A stretch of DNA of 64,000 nucleotides from Candidatus Rokuibacteriota bacterium (GCA_003220435.1 QHSL01000073.1:1-64000); one strand, 5' to 3'; counted from the stretch's first letter, positions 1 to 8,438 are shown. Numbers and translations: made by a program. The notes: generated by a model from the letters alone, not told the origin.

Positions 1-617
1 GTCGAGGCCTCGGGAGGCTCGCCGTCGGGCCACTCGCCGCGGGCCTCGGGCCGGTGGTAGACGAGCCGCGCCATCGGCAACCCGACGAGCAGGACGGCGG
101 CGCCGGACAGGAACGCCGTCCAGCGCCAACCGAAGGCGGTCAGCGCGAGCACCACGAGCTGCGTGAGGAGCCCGCCCACGGGCATGCCGGTCGAGCTGAT
201 GCTGAGCGCGAGCGAGCGACGCCGGCGGAACCAGGCGACGATCGCGACGGCGATCGGCAGGTAGCCGCCGAGACTCGCGCCCAGCGCCATCAGGAAGAAC
301 GTTAGGAAGAACGTGACGGGTGAGCCGATCTGGCTGAACAGCATGAAGCCGACGCCGAAGATGGCCAGCCCGATACGGATCAGCGTCCGGGGGCCGAAGC
401 GATCGGTCAGCCATCCCTGCACCGGCCCGAGAATGCCGCTCTCGGCCCGCGCCATCGAGAACGCCGCCGAGAACATCGTCTTGCTCCAGCCGAACTCCCG
501 GCGCAGCACGACGACGTAGGCGCCGTAGGCGTGGAAGAAGAGCGCGCCCATCAGCGCCTCGAGGACGAAGCCGGCGCCCACGATCCACCAGCCGTAGAAG
601 CGCGGGCCCCGGATCAG
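1..617 (-). CDS. MFS transporter, cut by window edge
   Basis: The minus strand encodes the N-terminal ~205 residues of a major facilitator superfamily carrier; the C-terminal part lies outside the window. The N-terminus carries RFYGWWIVGAGF, a common opening of monocarboxylate/oxalate-type MFS proteins. It is followed by hydrophobic helices, a loop with GWLTDRFGPR (the MFS motif between TM2 and TM3) and an arginine-rich loop FRRRRSLALS. The substrate is unknown. The start is a problem. The frame runs straight out of the stop codon of the upstream oxidase gene at 657, and no ATG, GTG or TTG precedes the conserved RFYGWW motif. I placed the start at a CTG (617), 12 bases after a GAGGAG. The first ordinary start (GTG, 581) would remove the motif. 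Confidence 0.75.
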   Translation of the reverse strand, partial: MIRGPRFYGWWIVGAGFVLEALMGALFFHAYGAYVVVLRREFGWSKTMFSAAFSMARAESGILGPVQGWLTDRFGPRTLIRIGLAIFGVGFMLFSQIGSPVTFFLTFFLMALGASLGGYLPIAVAIVAWFRRRRSLALSISSTGMPVGGLLTQLVVLALTAFGWRWTAFLSGAAVLLVGLPMARLVYHRPEARGEWPDGEPPEAS

Positions 618-656
618 CGCGATACCCCGCTCCTCACGCCGTCGGGCGTATCGCGC

Positions 657-1787
657 TCACCACGCGTGTCGAGCGACATCGAGCCCCCGCCAGAGATGCG
701 CACGCGGATCGAGGCCGAGCGCCAGGCGCGCGAGGATGTCGCCGACCGCCGGGACCAGCGCGAAGCCGTGGCCGGAGAAGCCGGCGGCGACCAGCAGGCC
801 CTCGACGCCGGGGAGGGGGCCGAGCACGGGCAGATCGTCCGGCGTGAAGGCCTCGATGCCCGCCCAGCTTCTCGCGACCGTGCGCGCGGCGAGCGGCGGA
901 TAGACGGCGCGCGCCACTTCGAGGCTTCCGCGGACGCTGTCGTCCAGTAGCTGCCAACGGTTCACCGCGGCGTCGGGAATCCGGGCAGGCCAGCCGCCGC
1001 CGATGAGATAGGCGCCGTCGTCGAGCTGCTTCAAGCTCAGCGGGCGACCGAAGCAGCCCACGACCGGCGTCAGGCCCGCGGGCGCGGGATCGGTCAGGAG
1101 CATCTGGAGCCCGCGTCCGTGGAGCGGAAGAGGCACGCCGATTCTCGCGAGGAGCGGCGCGCTCCAGGCGCCGCCGGCCACGATCGCGACGTCGCACGCC
1201 TCGCGCGATCCGTCGCCGCGCGCCACCGCCGCGACCCGCCCGCCTTCGACGGCGAGCGCGGCGGCGGCGACGCCCTCCTCGATCCGCGTCCCGAGGCGCC
1301 GGGCCCCCGCCGCGAATGCGTGGACCGTGGCGATCGCCTCCGCCTGGCCGTCGATGGCACAGTGAACGCCGCCGCGGCAGTCAGGCGAGAGACCGGGCGC
1401 CAGCCGGTGCGCCGTCGCGGCGTCGACCAGCTCGACCGGGACGTCATCGGCGCGCTGGCCGGCGACCGTCTCGCGCGCCTCCGCCCAGCCCGCGTCGTCG
1501 AGCGCCACCCGGAGGCCGCCGCCGCGGCGATAGCCGGTCGTGCCCTCCAGCTCTCGGTCGAGCTCGGGCCAGCGCCCGAGGCTCTCGAGCGCCAGCGCGC
1601 GCTCGGCCGGGTCGCGTCCCATCGCCCGGACGCCGGCGGCGCTGGCGCCGGACGCGGCGTCGCCGACCCGCGCGCGCTCGAGCAGCGTGACGCGCACCTG
1701 CGGATCGGCGCGCCGCAGATGGAAGGCGGCGCTGAGCCCGACGAGACCTCCGCCGATGACGACGACCGAGCGCGCGCCGGAGGCCAC
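657..1787 (-). CDS. FAD-dependent DAO-family oxidoreductase
   Basis: This 376-residue protein belongs to the D-amino-acid oxidase/sarcosine oxidase/glycine oxidase superfamily, flavoenzymes that oxidise the C-N bond of amines or amino acids. The start is a GTG at 1787, just before the Rossmann segment SVVVIGGGLVGLSAAFHLRR (GxGxxG, FAD binding). An acidic residue ends the second strand (TLLERARVG). The C-terminal FAD-binding segment includes SWAGIEAFTPDDLPVLGP and GFSGHGFALVPAVG, typical of this family. The open frame extends upstream with non-conserved sequence, so longer starts are unlikely. The MFS gene follows directly, which suggests uptake and oxidation of the same amine or amino acid. 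The substrate cannot be read from sequence. Confidence 0.85.
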   Translation of the reverse strand: MASGARSVVVIGGGLVGLSAAFHLRRADPQVRVTLLERARVGDAASGASAAGVRAMGRDPAERALALESLGRWPELDRELEGTTGYRRGGGLRVALDDAGWAEARETVAGQRADDVPVELVDAATAHRLAPGLSPDCRGGVHCAIDGQAEAIATVHAFAAGARRLGTRIEEGVAAAALAVEGGRVAAVARGDGSREACDVAIVAGGAWSAPLLARIGVPLPLHGRGLQMLLTDPAPAGLTPVVGCFGRPLSLKQLDDGAYLIGGGWPARIPDAAVNRWQLLDDSVRGSLEVARAVYPPLAARTVARSWAGIEAFTPDDLPVLGPLPGVEGLLVAAGFSGHGFALVPAVGDILARLALGLDPRAHLWRGLDVARHAW

Positions 1788-2021
1788 TCGTGCGCTCAGG
1801 TGGGCCGAATCGTGCTTCGGAAGGAGACGTTCATGGCATCGTCGGCTCGAAGACGGGCGATGGTAGCACGGGGCTACGCGTCGAAGCAGGCGTGCAGGTG
1901 GGCCGGCAGCATCGGGCAGGTGTCGGTGGGGCGAGCGAAGAGCCGGAGGCGCACGCGCGCCACGCGAGGGGGTCAATCGCATACAATGCACGCCACTCTG
2001 ACCCTGACGGAGGACCGGGAC

Positions 2022-2465
2022 ATGGCCGAGCTGACCTTGAAGCTCGCGACGACGATCGTGGAGGCCGCGCTGCGGAAAGCGCGTGAGACCAGCTGCGCGC
2101 CGCTGGCGGTGGCTGTGCTCGATGCCGGCGGACACTTGAAGGCATTCGCGCGAGAGGACGGCGCCGGCATCATCCGCCCGCAGATCGCCCTGGGAAAAGC
2201 GTGGGGCGCGCTCGGGATGGGCGTGGGCTCTCGCATGCTGGCCCGGCGGGTGGTCGATCAGCCCCAGCAGCAGGCGTTCTTCACCGCGCTCAACGCGATG
2301 TCCGACGGCCGGGTCGTCCCCGCCGCCGGCGGCGTGTTGATCCGAGAGGGTACCGGCGGACCCGTGATCGGCGCCGTGGGGGTCTCGGGCGACATCTCCG
2401 ACAAGGATGAGGCGTGCGCCGTCGCCGGGATCGCCGCCGCTAAGCTGGTTGGTGATACCGGGTAG
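2022..2465 (+). CDS. GlcG/HbpS family heme-binding-like protein
   Basis: This 147-residue protein matches the DUF336 (GlcG/HbpS) family, small alpha/beta proteins found with glycolate, diol and heme-related genes. Family features are LAVAVLDAGGHLKAFARED near residue 30, PAAGGVLIRE near 105 and GAVGVSGDISDKDEACA at the C-terminal side. The start at 2022 has a GGAGG eight bases upstream. An in-frame ATG at 1986 would add 12 residues without such a site. It is divergent from the DAO oxidase and convergent with the sugar permease that ends six bases downstream. The biochemical role is poorly defined for the family. Confidence 0.85.
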   Translation: MAELTLKLATTIVEAALRKARETSCAPLAVAVLDAGGHLKAFAREDGAGIIRPQIALGKAWGALGMGVGSRMLARRVVDQPQQQAFFTALNAMSDGRVVPAAGGVLIREGTGGPVIGAVGVSGDISDKDEACAVAGIAAAKLVGDTG

Positions 2466-2470
2466 CGCCG

Positions 2471-3298
2471 TCAGCCCTTCACGGCACCGGCGGCCAGGCC
2501 CTGGACCACGAAGCGCTGGCCGAGGAAGTAGAGAATCGTGATGGGGACGGAGGCAAGGACGGCGCCCGCCATCAGCTGACCCCAGATGTACTGGTCGCCC
2601 ACCACCATCATCGAGAGCTTGATGGGGACCGTCATCGTGGTGTGGTCCGAGGTGAAGACCAGAGCCAGGAGGAACTCGTTCCAGGACAGGGTGAACGAGA
2701 AGATGGCGGACGCGACGATGCCGGGCGCCGACAGCGGCAGCAGGATCCGGAACAGCGCGCCGATCTTGGTGCAGCCGTCGACCATCGCGTGCTCCTCCAG
2801 CTCGGGCGGAATACTCCGGAAGTATCCCATCAGCATCCAGGTACAGAAGGGCACCATGAACGAGAGGTACGTCAGGATGAGCGACGTCAGCGTGTTACCG
2901 AGGCCCAGCGCGACCACGATCGCGTAGAGCGGGACGAACAGCATCGCGGTCGGCAGCAGATACTTGAACAGGATGAGGCGTCCCACCCACTCCCGCCCCC
3001 GGTAGCGGTATCGGACGATGCTGAAGGCGGCGAACGCGCTCACGAACACGGTGACCACGGTCGTGGTCGACGCCACGACGAAGCTGTTCCGGATGTTGGT
3101 CAGGAGATCCTCGCGCTGGATGACGCGGACGAAGTGCTCGAACGTGGGCCGGCGCGGGAGATAGCTGAAGTCCTCGTAGAGGTCCTTGTTCGACTTGAGC
3201 GCCGTCGTCACCATCCAGAAGAGGGGGATCGCGACCATGAGGACGAAGAGCGCCAGCAGCGTGTAGGTGGTGGCCCGGATCGAGAGCGGCTCGCGCAT
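2471..3298 (-). CDS. Sugar ABC transporter permease (MalG/UgpE type)
   Basis: This 275-residue inner-membrane permease is of the carbohydrate uptake 1 (CUT1) class. It has about six hydrophobic segments, beginning with TYTLLALFVLMVAIPLFWMV, and a cytoplasmic EAA loop (ELEEHAMVDGCTKIGALFRI) that contacts the ATPase. The C-terminal GQRFVVQGLAAGAVKG is characteristic of MalG-like proteins. It is the last gene of a binding protein-permease-permease operon and starts nine bases after the partner permease. No ATPase gene lies in this operon, so the importer would need a shared CUT1 ATPase such as a MsmX/UgpC type encoded elsewhere. Confidence 0.92.
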   Translation of the reverse strand: MREPLSIRATTYTLLALFVLMVAIPLFWMVTTALKSNKDLYEDFSYLPRRPTFEHFVRVIQREDLLTNIRNSFVVASTTTVVTVFVSAFAAFSIVRYRYRGREWVGRLILFKYLLPTAMLFVPLYAIVVALGLGNTLTSLILTYLSFMVPFCTWMLMGYFRSIPPELEEHAMVDGCTKIGALFRILLPLSAPGIVASAIFSFTLSWNEFLLALVFTSDHTTMTVPIKLSMMVVGDQYIWGQLMAGAVLASVPITILYFLGQRFVVQGLAAGAVKG

Positions 3299-3307
3299 GG
3301 ACCCCCC

Positions 3308-4249
3308 TCAGGCGTTCGCCTTGCGATGCAACAGCACAGTCACCGCCAGCACGAGACCGACCAGCAACGGCAGGAACAGGGTGGAGACAGCCGCCGCCTC
3401 GCCGAGGCGGAGGTTCACCATGCCCATCACGTAGACGAGCATCGTGTAAACCATCGTCGCGTCCGACGGGCCGCCGCCCGTTAGCAGGTACACCGGCTCG
3501 AACGCGTTCGCGGTCTGGATCGTCGTCAGCAGCAGGACCACGCCGATGATCTGGTAGAGCCCGGGCAGCGTGATGTAGCGGAACTGCTGCGCGCGCGAGG
3601 CGCCGTCCACCTGCGCGGAATCGTAGAGCTCCTGCGAGATGGTCTGCATGCCGGCCAGGAAGGAGATCGCGTAGAAGGGAAAGTTCCGCCAGACGTGGGC
3701 GACGACCACCGAGGGCATGGCCGTGCTGCGGTCGGAGAGGAAGGCGATCGGGCTAGCGACGAGCCCGAGGTCGATCAGGGCGTAGTTGATCAGCCCGCTC
3801 AGCGGGTCGTAGAGCCAGCGCCACACCAGGTACACCACGAACGCCGGCATCACCCAGGGCAGCAGCAGGAACGCGCGGAAGAAGTTGCGGCCACGAATCC
3901 GCTGGTTGAGGACGAGCGCCACGGACATCCCGAGCACGAACTTGAGGGCGACAGCCGAGAAGGTGAAGATCACGGTGTTGAAGACCGCCGCGCTGAACTG
4001 CGGCCACGCGATGACGTAGGCGAAGTTCCGGAAGCCGACGTACCGACCGGCGGATCCGACGGCCTTGTCCGAGAAGGCGAGCCAGATCGCGTAGAAAAAC
4101 GGGTACAGCACGAGGCCGAGCAGGATCAACACGGTGGGCGCGAGGAGCCCCATGCCGCCGAGCGACTCGCGCGCGCGAGCGGACAGCCATCGCGGTGAGC
4201 GCGCCGGAGCGGGAAGAGCGACGGCGACGGAGCGAGGTCGAATCGCCAC
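3308..4249 (-). CDS. Sugar ABC transporter permease (MalF/UgpA type)
   Basis: This 313-residue permease is the partner of the downstream MalG-type subunit. A short basic N-terminus precedes TM1 (LLAPTVLILLGLVLYPFFYA). The EAA loop ELYDSAQVDGASRAQQFRYI lies in the C-terminal half, followed by TLPGLYQIIGVVLLL. The start is a GTG at 4249, ten bases after the stop of the binding-protein gene. A polytopic CUT1 permease of normal length, it should form the translocation channel with the product of 2471-3298. Confidence 0.92.
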   Translation of the reverse strand: MAIRPRSVAVALPAPARSPRWLSARARESLGGMGLLAPTVLILLGLVLYPFFYAIWLAFSDKAVGSAGRYVGFRNFAYVIAWPQFSAAVFNTVIFTFSAVALKFVLGMSVALVLNQRIRGRNFFRAFLLLPWVMPAFVVYLVWRWLYDPLSGLINYALIDLGLVASPIAFLSDRSTAMPSVVVAHVWRNFPFYAISFLAGMQTISQELYDSAQVDGASRAQQFRYITLPGLYQIIGVVLLLTTIQTANAFEPVYLLTGGGPSDATMVYTMLVYVMGMVNLRLGEAAAVSTLFLPLLVGLVLAVTVLLHRKANA

Positions 4250-4259
4250 CCGGGCTGCC

Positions 4260-5564
4260 CTACGCGTACTTGGCGTAGATCTTGCCGAGCACGTCGATCA
4301 TCTCCGCGAAGGCCTTGTCGCGCGGCCAGTTGTCCACGACGATCCGTTGCAGCATGCGCGAGGTCGTCGTGTTCGTGGCCTGCTCGCGCCACGCGTCGTT
4401 GAACACGTCGGGGTGGCCCTCGGGCTCTCCGCGCTGCGACATCTCGACCAGCCCCTTCATGAACGACTTCTTCTTCCAGACGTCGAACGCGAGGTACGAC
4501 TTGAGCACCGGCCCCCACTGGCTGACGGAGAGCTCACGGTCCATCTTGCTCGCCTCCATCGAGTCCAGCAGGAACTGCTTGGCCACGTCGGGCACCTTCG
4601 TGTACTTGAGGATTGACCGCGAGCCGAAGTTCACGGGGTGGATCTGGCCCTTGGGCCCGCGCGGGTACGTGTAGTGCGCGGTCTTGGCGAGCAGCTCGGG
4701 GTTGTTGGCCTCGAGCCACAGAGACACGGTCACCGGGTTCAGGATGAACACCGCCTTGCCGGCCTGGTACGTCGAGTTGTTCATCGTGTTGTCCCAGGTC
4801 GTCACGCCCGGCGGCAGCACACCGGCCTTCCACACCTCGGTGAAGTAGTCGAGGAACTCCCACACGGCGCCCTTGAAGTCGCCCAGGATGACCTTCCTGC
4901 CGGCCTCGTCGGCGAGCCGGGCCCCGTAGCTCTTCATGATGTCCTCCCAGACGCTCGAGTCCGTCTGGTTGCTCACGGGGATGCCCATCCCGAACACGCG
5001 CGGCACCTTCTGGGCCTTCTTGGCCTGGTCGAGCATGTCGACCCAGGTCGCCGGCGGCTTGCTGATGCCGGCCTCCTTCAGCATGTCCTCGCGCGCGATC
5101 AGCATGAAGCCCTGGAAGCCGTAGAGGATGTGGTGGACCTTGCCGTCCGGCTCGAGCATGAACTTGGCGGCGTTCCCCACCCAGCCGCCGTTCGCCTTCT
5201 CGACCTTCTTATAGACGTCGGTGACGTCCAGGAGCTGCCCGCGGCCCCGCAGCTCGACCGCGCCGGACTCCACGACGTCCGGCGTGGCCTTGGCCTCGAT
5301 GGCCGCGGTGATCTTCGGCATGAACTCCTTCCACGGAACCATCGTCATCTGGAGGTCGACGTTGTTCTTCTTCGCCCACTCACGGGCGAAGTCCGCTCGC
5401 GCATCGTCACTCGCCTTGAGGAACTGGTAGCACCAATAGACGAGCTTGGGTCGCTGCGCCGCCGCGGGCGCCGGAAGGGACATCGCGGCGCCGGCGCCGG
5501 CCGCGAGCGTGGCCGATTCTTTGATGAATTCGCGACGGGTACGACGGATCGCGGGGCGAGCCAT
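4260..5564 (-). CDS. Sugar ABC transporter substrate-binding protein, Tat signal
   Basis: This 434-residue extracytoplasmic solute-binding protein (family 1) is first in the sugar importer operon. The start at 5564 has GGAGGAAG upstream. The N-terminus reads RRTRREFIKESATLAAGAGA and then ends in AAAQR. That is a twin-arginine-type signal (RRTRREFI) with a likely cleavage site after the AAA box. Mature-protein features such as VPWKEFMPKITAAIEAKATP and NFGSRSILKYTKVPDVAKQF fit sugar/glycerol-3-phosphate binding proteins. The ligand is unknown. Export by Tat implies folding in the cytoplasm before secretion. Confidence 0.9.
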   Translation of the reverse strand: MARPAIRRTRREFIKESATLAAGAGAAMSLPAPAAAQRPKLVYWCYQFLKASDDARADFAREWAKKNNVDLQMTMVPWKEFMPKITAAIEAKATPDVVESGAVELRGRGQLLDVTDVYKKVEKANGGWVGNAAKFMLEPDGKVHHILYGFQGFMLIAREDMLKEAGISKPPATWVDMLDQAKKAQKVPRVFGMGIPVSNQTDSSVWEDIMKSYGARLADEAGRKVILGDFKGAVWEFLDYFTEVWKAGVLPPGVTTWDNTMNNSTYQAGKAVFILNPVTVSLWLEANNPELLAKTAHYTYPRGPKGQIHPVNFGSRSILKYTKVPDVAKQFLLDSMEASKMDRELSVSQWGPVLKSYLAFDVWKKKSFMKGLVEMSQRGEPEGHPDVFNDAWREQATNTTTSRMLQRIVVDNWPRDKAFAEMIDVLGKIYAKYA

Positions 5565-5636
5565 CGATCTTCCTCCATCGTCACGCGCCGGCGTGACGTC
5601 ATCAGTGTCCGCTCGACGGAGACTCTCGGAAGGCAG

Positions 5637-5665
5637 ACTATGCCCCGCTCCACAAGCCAGGTCAA
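5637..5665 (-). promoter_or_regulatory. Candidate sigma-70 promoter of the sugar ABC operon
   Basis: On the minus strand TTGACC (5665-5660) and CATAGT (5642-5637) are separated by exactly 17 bases, a good -35/-10 pair in GC-rich DNA. It lies about 70 bases upstream of the binding-protein start at 5564. No transcript evidence is available. Confidence 0.5.
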
Positions 5666-5687
5666 GTCGCCGGGGGGACGAGCGAGC

Positions 5688-5711
5688 GGGCCGGACGGCG
5701 GCGTCCGGCCC
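5688..5711. other. Perfect 10-bp stem hairpin, 4-base loop
   Basis: GGGCCGGACG (5688-5697) and CGTCCGGCCC (5702-5711) are exact inverted copies around GCGG. The element sits just upstream of the candidate promoter of the sugar importer in the gene-free stretch 5565-5895. No T-run follows on either strand, so it could be a Rho-dependent end structure or a DNA or RNA protein-binding hairpin. The rest of that stretch holds only the promoter and a doubtful 32-codon cysteine-rich frame (5740-5838, minus). Confidence 0.5.
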
Positions 5712-5895
5712 ACGGCGGCGCGCTGAATCTCGTCGGACGCTAGTTGTGAACGACGGCGTCGCAGCCGGCGTCACCGCTGCTGTCCGCGTCGCAACCGATG
5801 CAGGCCGGCACGATGTCGCCGTCGCACGTGATGCGCACGAGGGGTAAATACCCGAGGTCGAGCCCGACGGTCGTCGAGGGCGGCGCGGCGCTGCG

Positions 5896-6138
5896 TCAGA
5901 GGAGGTGGATGATGATGAATCCGCGCTGCTGAAGCTCGTCGGTCATGTCTTCTCGCCCGCGGCGGTCGCCTCCGGCGGGAGGGTCGCGGCGCGCTGACCG
6001 ACGATCGAGAACGATCTTGATGTCGTCGATGTCCGCCAGGTGGTGCTCGAAGTACTCGTAGAGGTCGCGTCGTTCGCGGGCGACTACGATCAGGATCCGA
6101 GGCTCACTCCCTCCGGAGTCGGCAGTCACCGCCATCAT
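5896..6138 (-). CDS. Small conserved protein with VLDRR motif
   Basis: This 80-residue protein is of unknown function. It resembles the C-terminal half of the protein at 34978-35508. Shared elements are a hydrophobic start (ILIVVARERRDLYEYF here, LLIIARDRQKLYEYT there), the strand-like IKIVLDRR / VEVVLDRR, then a charged GDRRGRED-type stretch and a final hydrophobic strand. This suggests a small alpha/beta fold with a basic linker. The family also occurs in proteins carrying zinc ribbons, so a nucleic-acid or regulatory role is possible but not shown. The exact N-terminus is uncertain. Confidence 0.55.
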   Translation of the reverse strand: MMAVTADSGGSEPRILIVVARERRDLYEYFEHHLADIDDIKIVLDRRSARRDPPAGGDRRGREDMTDELQQRGFIIIHLL

Positions 6139-6210
6139 TCATAGCACCCGGTCGACCCGGCCCACGCCTTTTTCCCGGTGGTACGCTGAAGCACACGGAG
6201 GGACTTCGGA

Positions 6211-6615
6211 TTGACTCGTGTCGGCCGCGCGATCTGGGGAGGCGGCGCCGTGCTTGTCGGTCTCTCGCTGGCGGTCTATGCCGGCGTCACGCGCGACACC
6301 GGTCCCGCGCCGACGGCACCCCCGACCCTCATGTATGGCTGGGAGCAGAAGTTCAAGATCGAATGGACCGTGGAGTCCGAGCGCGGCGCCGCCCGCCTGC
6401 GCGGCTACGTCACCAGCCAGCACGGCGAGCTCGCCGAGCCCCTGCGCCTGCTGGTGCAGGGCGTGGATGCCTCGGGGAACCCCCAGGGGCGATGGATATG
6501 GTCGATCCCCGGGGGCGTCAACGGATTTCAGCGGGCGTACTTCGAGATCCCGGATCTCCCGCCCGGGCACGCGTATCGCGTCTCGATCTGGGACTACTCG
6601 CTGCGGCAAAGCTAG
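6211..6615 (+). CDS. Membrane-anchored beta-sandwich protein (FxLYD-like)
   Basis: This 134-residue protein starts with TTG at 6211, nine bases after a GGAGGG. Residues ~7-27 form one hydrophobic signal anchor. The rest looks like a small Ig-like domain: RGAARLRGYVTSQHG, LRLLVQGVDASGN, AYFEIPDLPPGHAYRVSIWD. This pattern resembles FxLYD-type domains (secreted all-beta modules of unknown function). No lipobox cysteine is present. It is divergent from the small VLDRR protein, with 72 bases between the two genes. Confidence 0.6.
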   Translation: MTRVGRAIWGGGAVLVGLSLAVYAGVTRDTGPAPTAPPTLMYGWEQKFKIEWTVESERGAARLRGYVTSQHGELAEPLRLLVQGVDASGNPQGRWIWSIPGGVNGFQRAYFEIPDLPPGHAYRVSIWDYSLRQS

Positions 6616-6691
6616 CGCCGCCGCCTAAAGCTACGATCGGCAGGCTGAATCTACCGGTGAGCTTCTGTGGATACAGTGGATAACTTCCTGA

Positions 6692-6720
6692 TTGACAGGC
6701 TCGGCGTTCGGGACTAGGAA
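6692..6720 (+). promoter_or_regulatory. Candidate promoter with near-leaderless start
   Basis: A perfect TTGACA (6692-6697), a 17-base spacer and TAGGAA (6715-6720) lie immediately before the ATG at 6730. Transcription would begin about three bases before that ATG, so the message would be practically leaderless. The tandem 9-mers at 6666-6683 lie directly upstream. Confidence 0.45.
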
Positions 6721-6729
6721 GCCGTCGAC

Positions 6730-6921
6730 ATGTTCGAGGGCTATATGCAGGCCGAGGAGATCCGAGCCCTCGCGGGCGTCGCCGCGTATCTGTGCTCCGC
6801 GCTCGACGCGCTCGCCACCGACGGATGCGAGTGGCTCGCGGCCGACGTGCGCGACATCCTCGCCGCCATCGAGCAGCGGATCTCCCTACTCGAGGATATC
6901 GGGAGAGACGCGAGCCCGTAG
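6730..6921 (+). CDS. Small alpha-helical protein, unknown
   Basis: This 63-residue acidic, probably all-helical protein (EEIRALAGVAAYLCSALDAL, DVRDILAAIEQRISLLED) belongs to no family I recognise. Support comes from the good -35/-10 pair ending nine bases before its ATG. Its last 36 bases overlap the convergent CoA ligase gene. It has no Shine-Dalgarno sequence, which fits a leaderless mRNA. Confidence 0.45.
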   Translation: MFEGYMQAEEIRALAGVAAYLCSALDALATDGCEWLAADVRDILAAIEQRISLLEDIGRDASP

Positions 6922-8436
6922 CCGCAGCGCGTTCCGGTCGGTTTTCCCGGCCGCGGTCTTCGGCAACTCGGGAACGAACTCGACCAGCCTCGGATACTCG
7001 TGCTTGCTCAGCCGCGTTTTGACGAGCTCCTGGAGCTCGCGCGCGAGCTCCGGATCGTTCCGATCCGACACGATGAACGCCTTGGGCACGAGGCCTCGAT
7101 GCCGATCGGCGACGCCGACGACCGCCGCCTCGCGGACGTCGGGGTGCTTGAGCAGCGCGTCCTCGATCTCCACCGCGCTCATCGTCCAGCCCGCCGAGAT
7201 GATGACGTCGTCGGAGCGGCCGCGGTGGTGGAAGTACCCGGCCTCGTCGACCCAGCCCCGGTCCTTGACGGGAACCCACTCGCCTTTGCGTCGCACCGCG
7301 ATCTCGCCGAGCTGATTCGGCCCGAGCGGTCGCCCGTCGTCGCCGACGATCGCGACCTCCCAGCCCGGCGCCGGCTTGCCGAGCGTGCCGGGACGCACCT
7401 CGTAGTCCGAGAAGCCGGGGTAGTTCACGATGATGACGCCGACCTCGGTGCTCCCGTACATGCCGCAGGGACGCCGGCCGACCGTTCGCTCGAGCCACTC
7501 GAACGTACCCGAGTCCATCGGCTCACCGGTGAACGAGAGCTTGCGCAGCGGGCGCGCCTCGTCGGCGGTCAGCCCCGCATCGCGAAGCATCCGGTACACC
7601 GTGGGCGCCGCCGCGAGGTTGCTGATCTCGAACTCGGCGAGCGCCTCGACCACGCGCGCGCCGTGGAACTTGCCAGCGTAGCTTCCAAGGGGAATCCCCA
7701 GCGCGAGCGGCGCGATCGTGCCGTGCCAGAGGCCGTGGCCCCACGCGGGTGAGGACGGACAGAAGTACCGGTCGCCGCGCTCCAGGCCCACGCCATAGAG
7801 CGCTGCGACCATCACCGTGATCACCGCGCGATGCGTGTGACGGATCGCCGCCGGCAGCGCCCGGGTCGTGCCCGACGTGTACTGAAACACCGCGAGGTCG
7901 CCCGCCGCGGTGCTCGGCGCGTAGCGGTCGCGCTCGCCGGCGAGGCGCTCGTCCAGGTCGTCGGCGCCCAGCACGACGAGGCCCGGGAACCACTCACGCC
8001 AGCGCTCGGCGTCGCGCTCCACCAGCAAGAGCCTCGGGCGGCAGTCCTCGACGCGGAGCGCGACGCCGTCGGGACCGAACAGCGTGAACAGCGGTACCGC
8101 GATCGCGCCGCGCTTGAGCGTTCCGAACAGCGCGCCGTAGAAGGGCAGCGACGGATCGAGCATGATGGCGACCCGGTCCCCGCGCTCGACGCCCAGGCGC
8201 TCCAGGAGATTCGCGAACCGAGACGACCATGCCGAGAGCTCACGAAAGCCGCGCTCCTCGGTCCGTCCGTCGGCGTGCTTGATGCGCAGCGCGGTCCCCA
8301 GGTCGACGTGCCGGTCGACGCACTCGTGGGCGAGGTTGAGCCGTTCCCGATCGCCGTCGAAGAGGTCCCACAGCGCGTCCCAGCGAAAGGCGCGGAGCGC
8401 CTCGGGTGCGCTGCGGATGTCGAGCAAACGTGACAC
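6886..8436 (-). CDS. Acyl/aryl-CoA ligase (ANL superfamily)
   Basis: This 516-residue AMP-forming ligase activates a carboxylic acid to its CoA thioester with ATP. The phosphate-binding loop is FQYTSGTTRALPAAIRHTH, a variant of the usual TSGTTGxPK, with R-A in place of the G. The adenine-site motif GMYGSTEVGV, the hinge-side GWTMSAVEIEDAL and the catalytic lysine motif LPKTAAGKTDRNALR near the C-terminus are all present. The GTG start at 8436 lies two bases after the stop of the dehydratase gene, so the two are likely co-translated. Overall it resembles medium-chain or benzoate-type ligases. The substrate is unknown. Confidence 0.88.
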   Translation of the reverse strand: MSRLLDIRSAPEALRAFRWDALWDLFDGDRERLNLAHECVDRHVDLGTALRIKHADGRTEERGFRELSAWSSRFANLLERLGVERGDRVAIMLDPSLPFYGALFGTLKRGAIAVPLFTLFGPDGVALRVEDCRPRLLLVERDAERWREWFPGLVVLGADDLDERLAGERDRYAPSTAAGDLAVFQYTSGTTRALPAAIRHTHRAVITVMVAALYGVGLERGDRYFCPSSPAWGHGLWHGTIAPLALGIPLGSYAGKFHGARVVEALAEFEISNLAAAPTVYRMLRDAGLTADEARPLRKLSFTGEPMDSGTFEWLERTVGRRPCGMYGSTEVGVIIVNYPGFSDYEVRPGTLGKPAPGWEVAIVGDDGRPLGPNQLGEIAVRRKGEWVPVKDRGWVDEAGYFHHRGRSDDVIISAGWTMSAVEIEDALLKHPDVREAAVVGVADRHRGLVPKAFIVSDRNDPELARELQELVKTRLSKHEYPRLVEFVPELPKTAAGKTDRNALRLRARVSPDILE

Positions 8437-8438
8437 GT

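Noticed and set aside
7-9. CRISPR-like regular repeats anywhere in the window
   Set aside because: The only regular tandem repeat is the 90-bp unit at 17864-18060, which has no spacers and no cas gene nearby.
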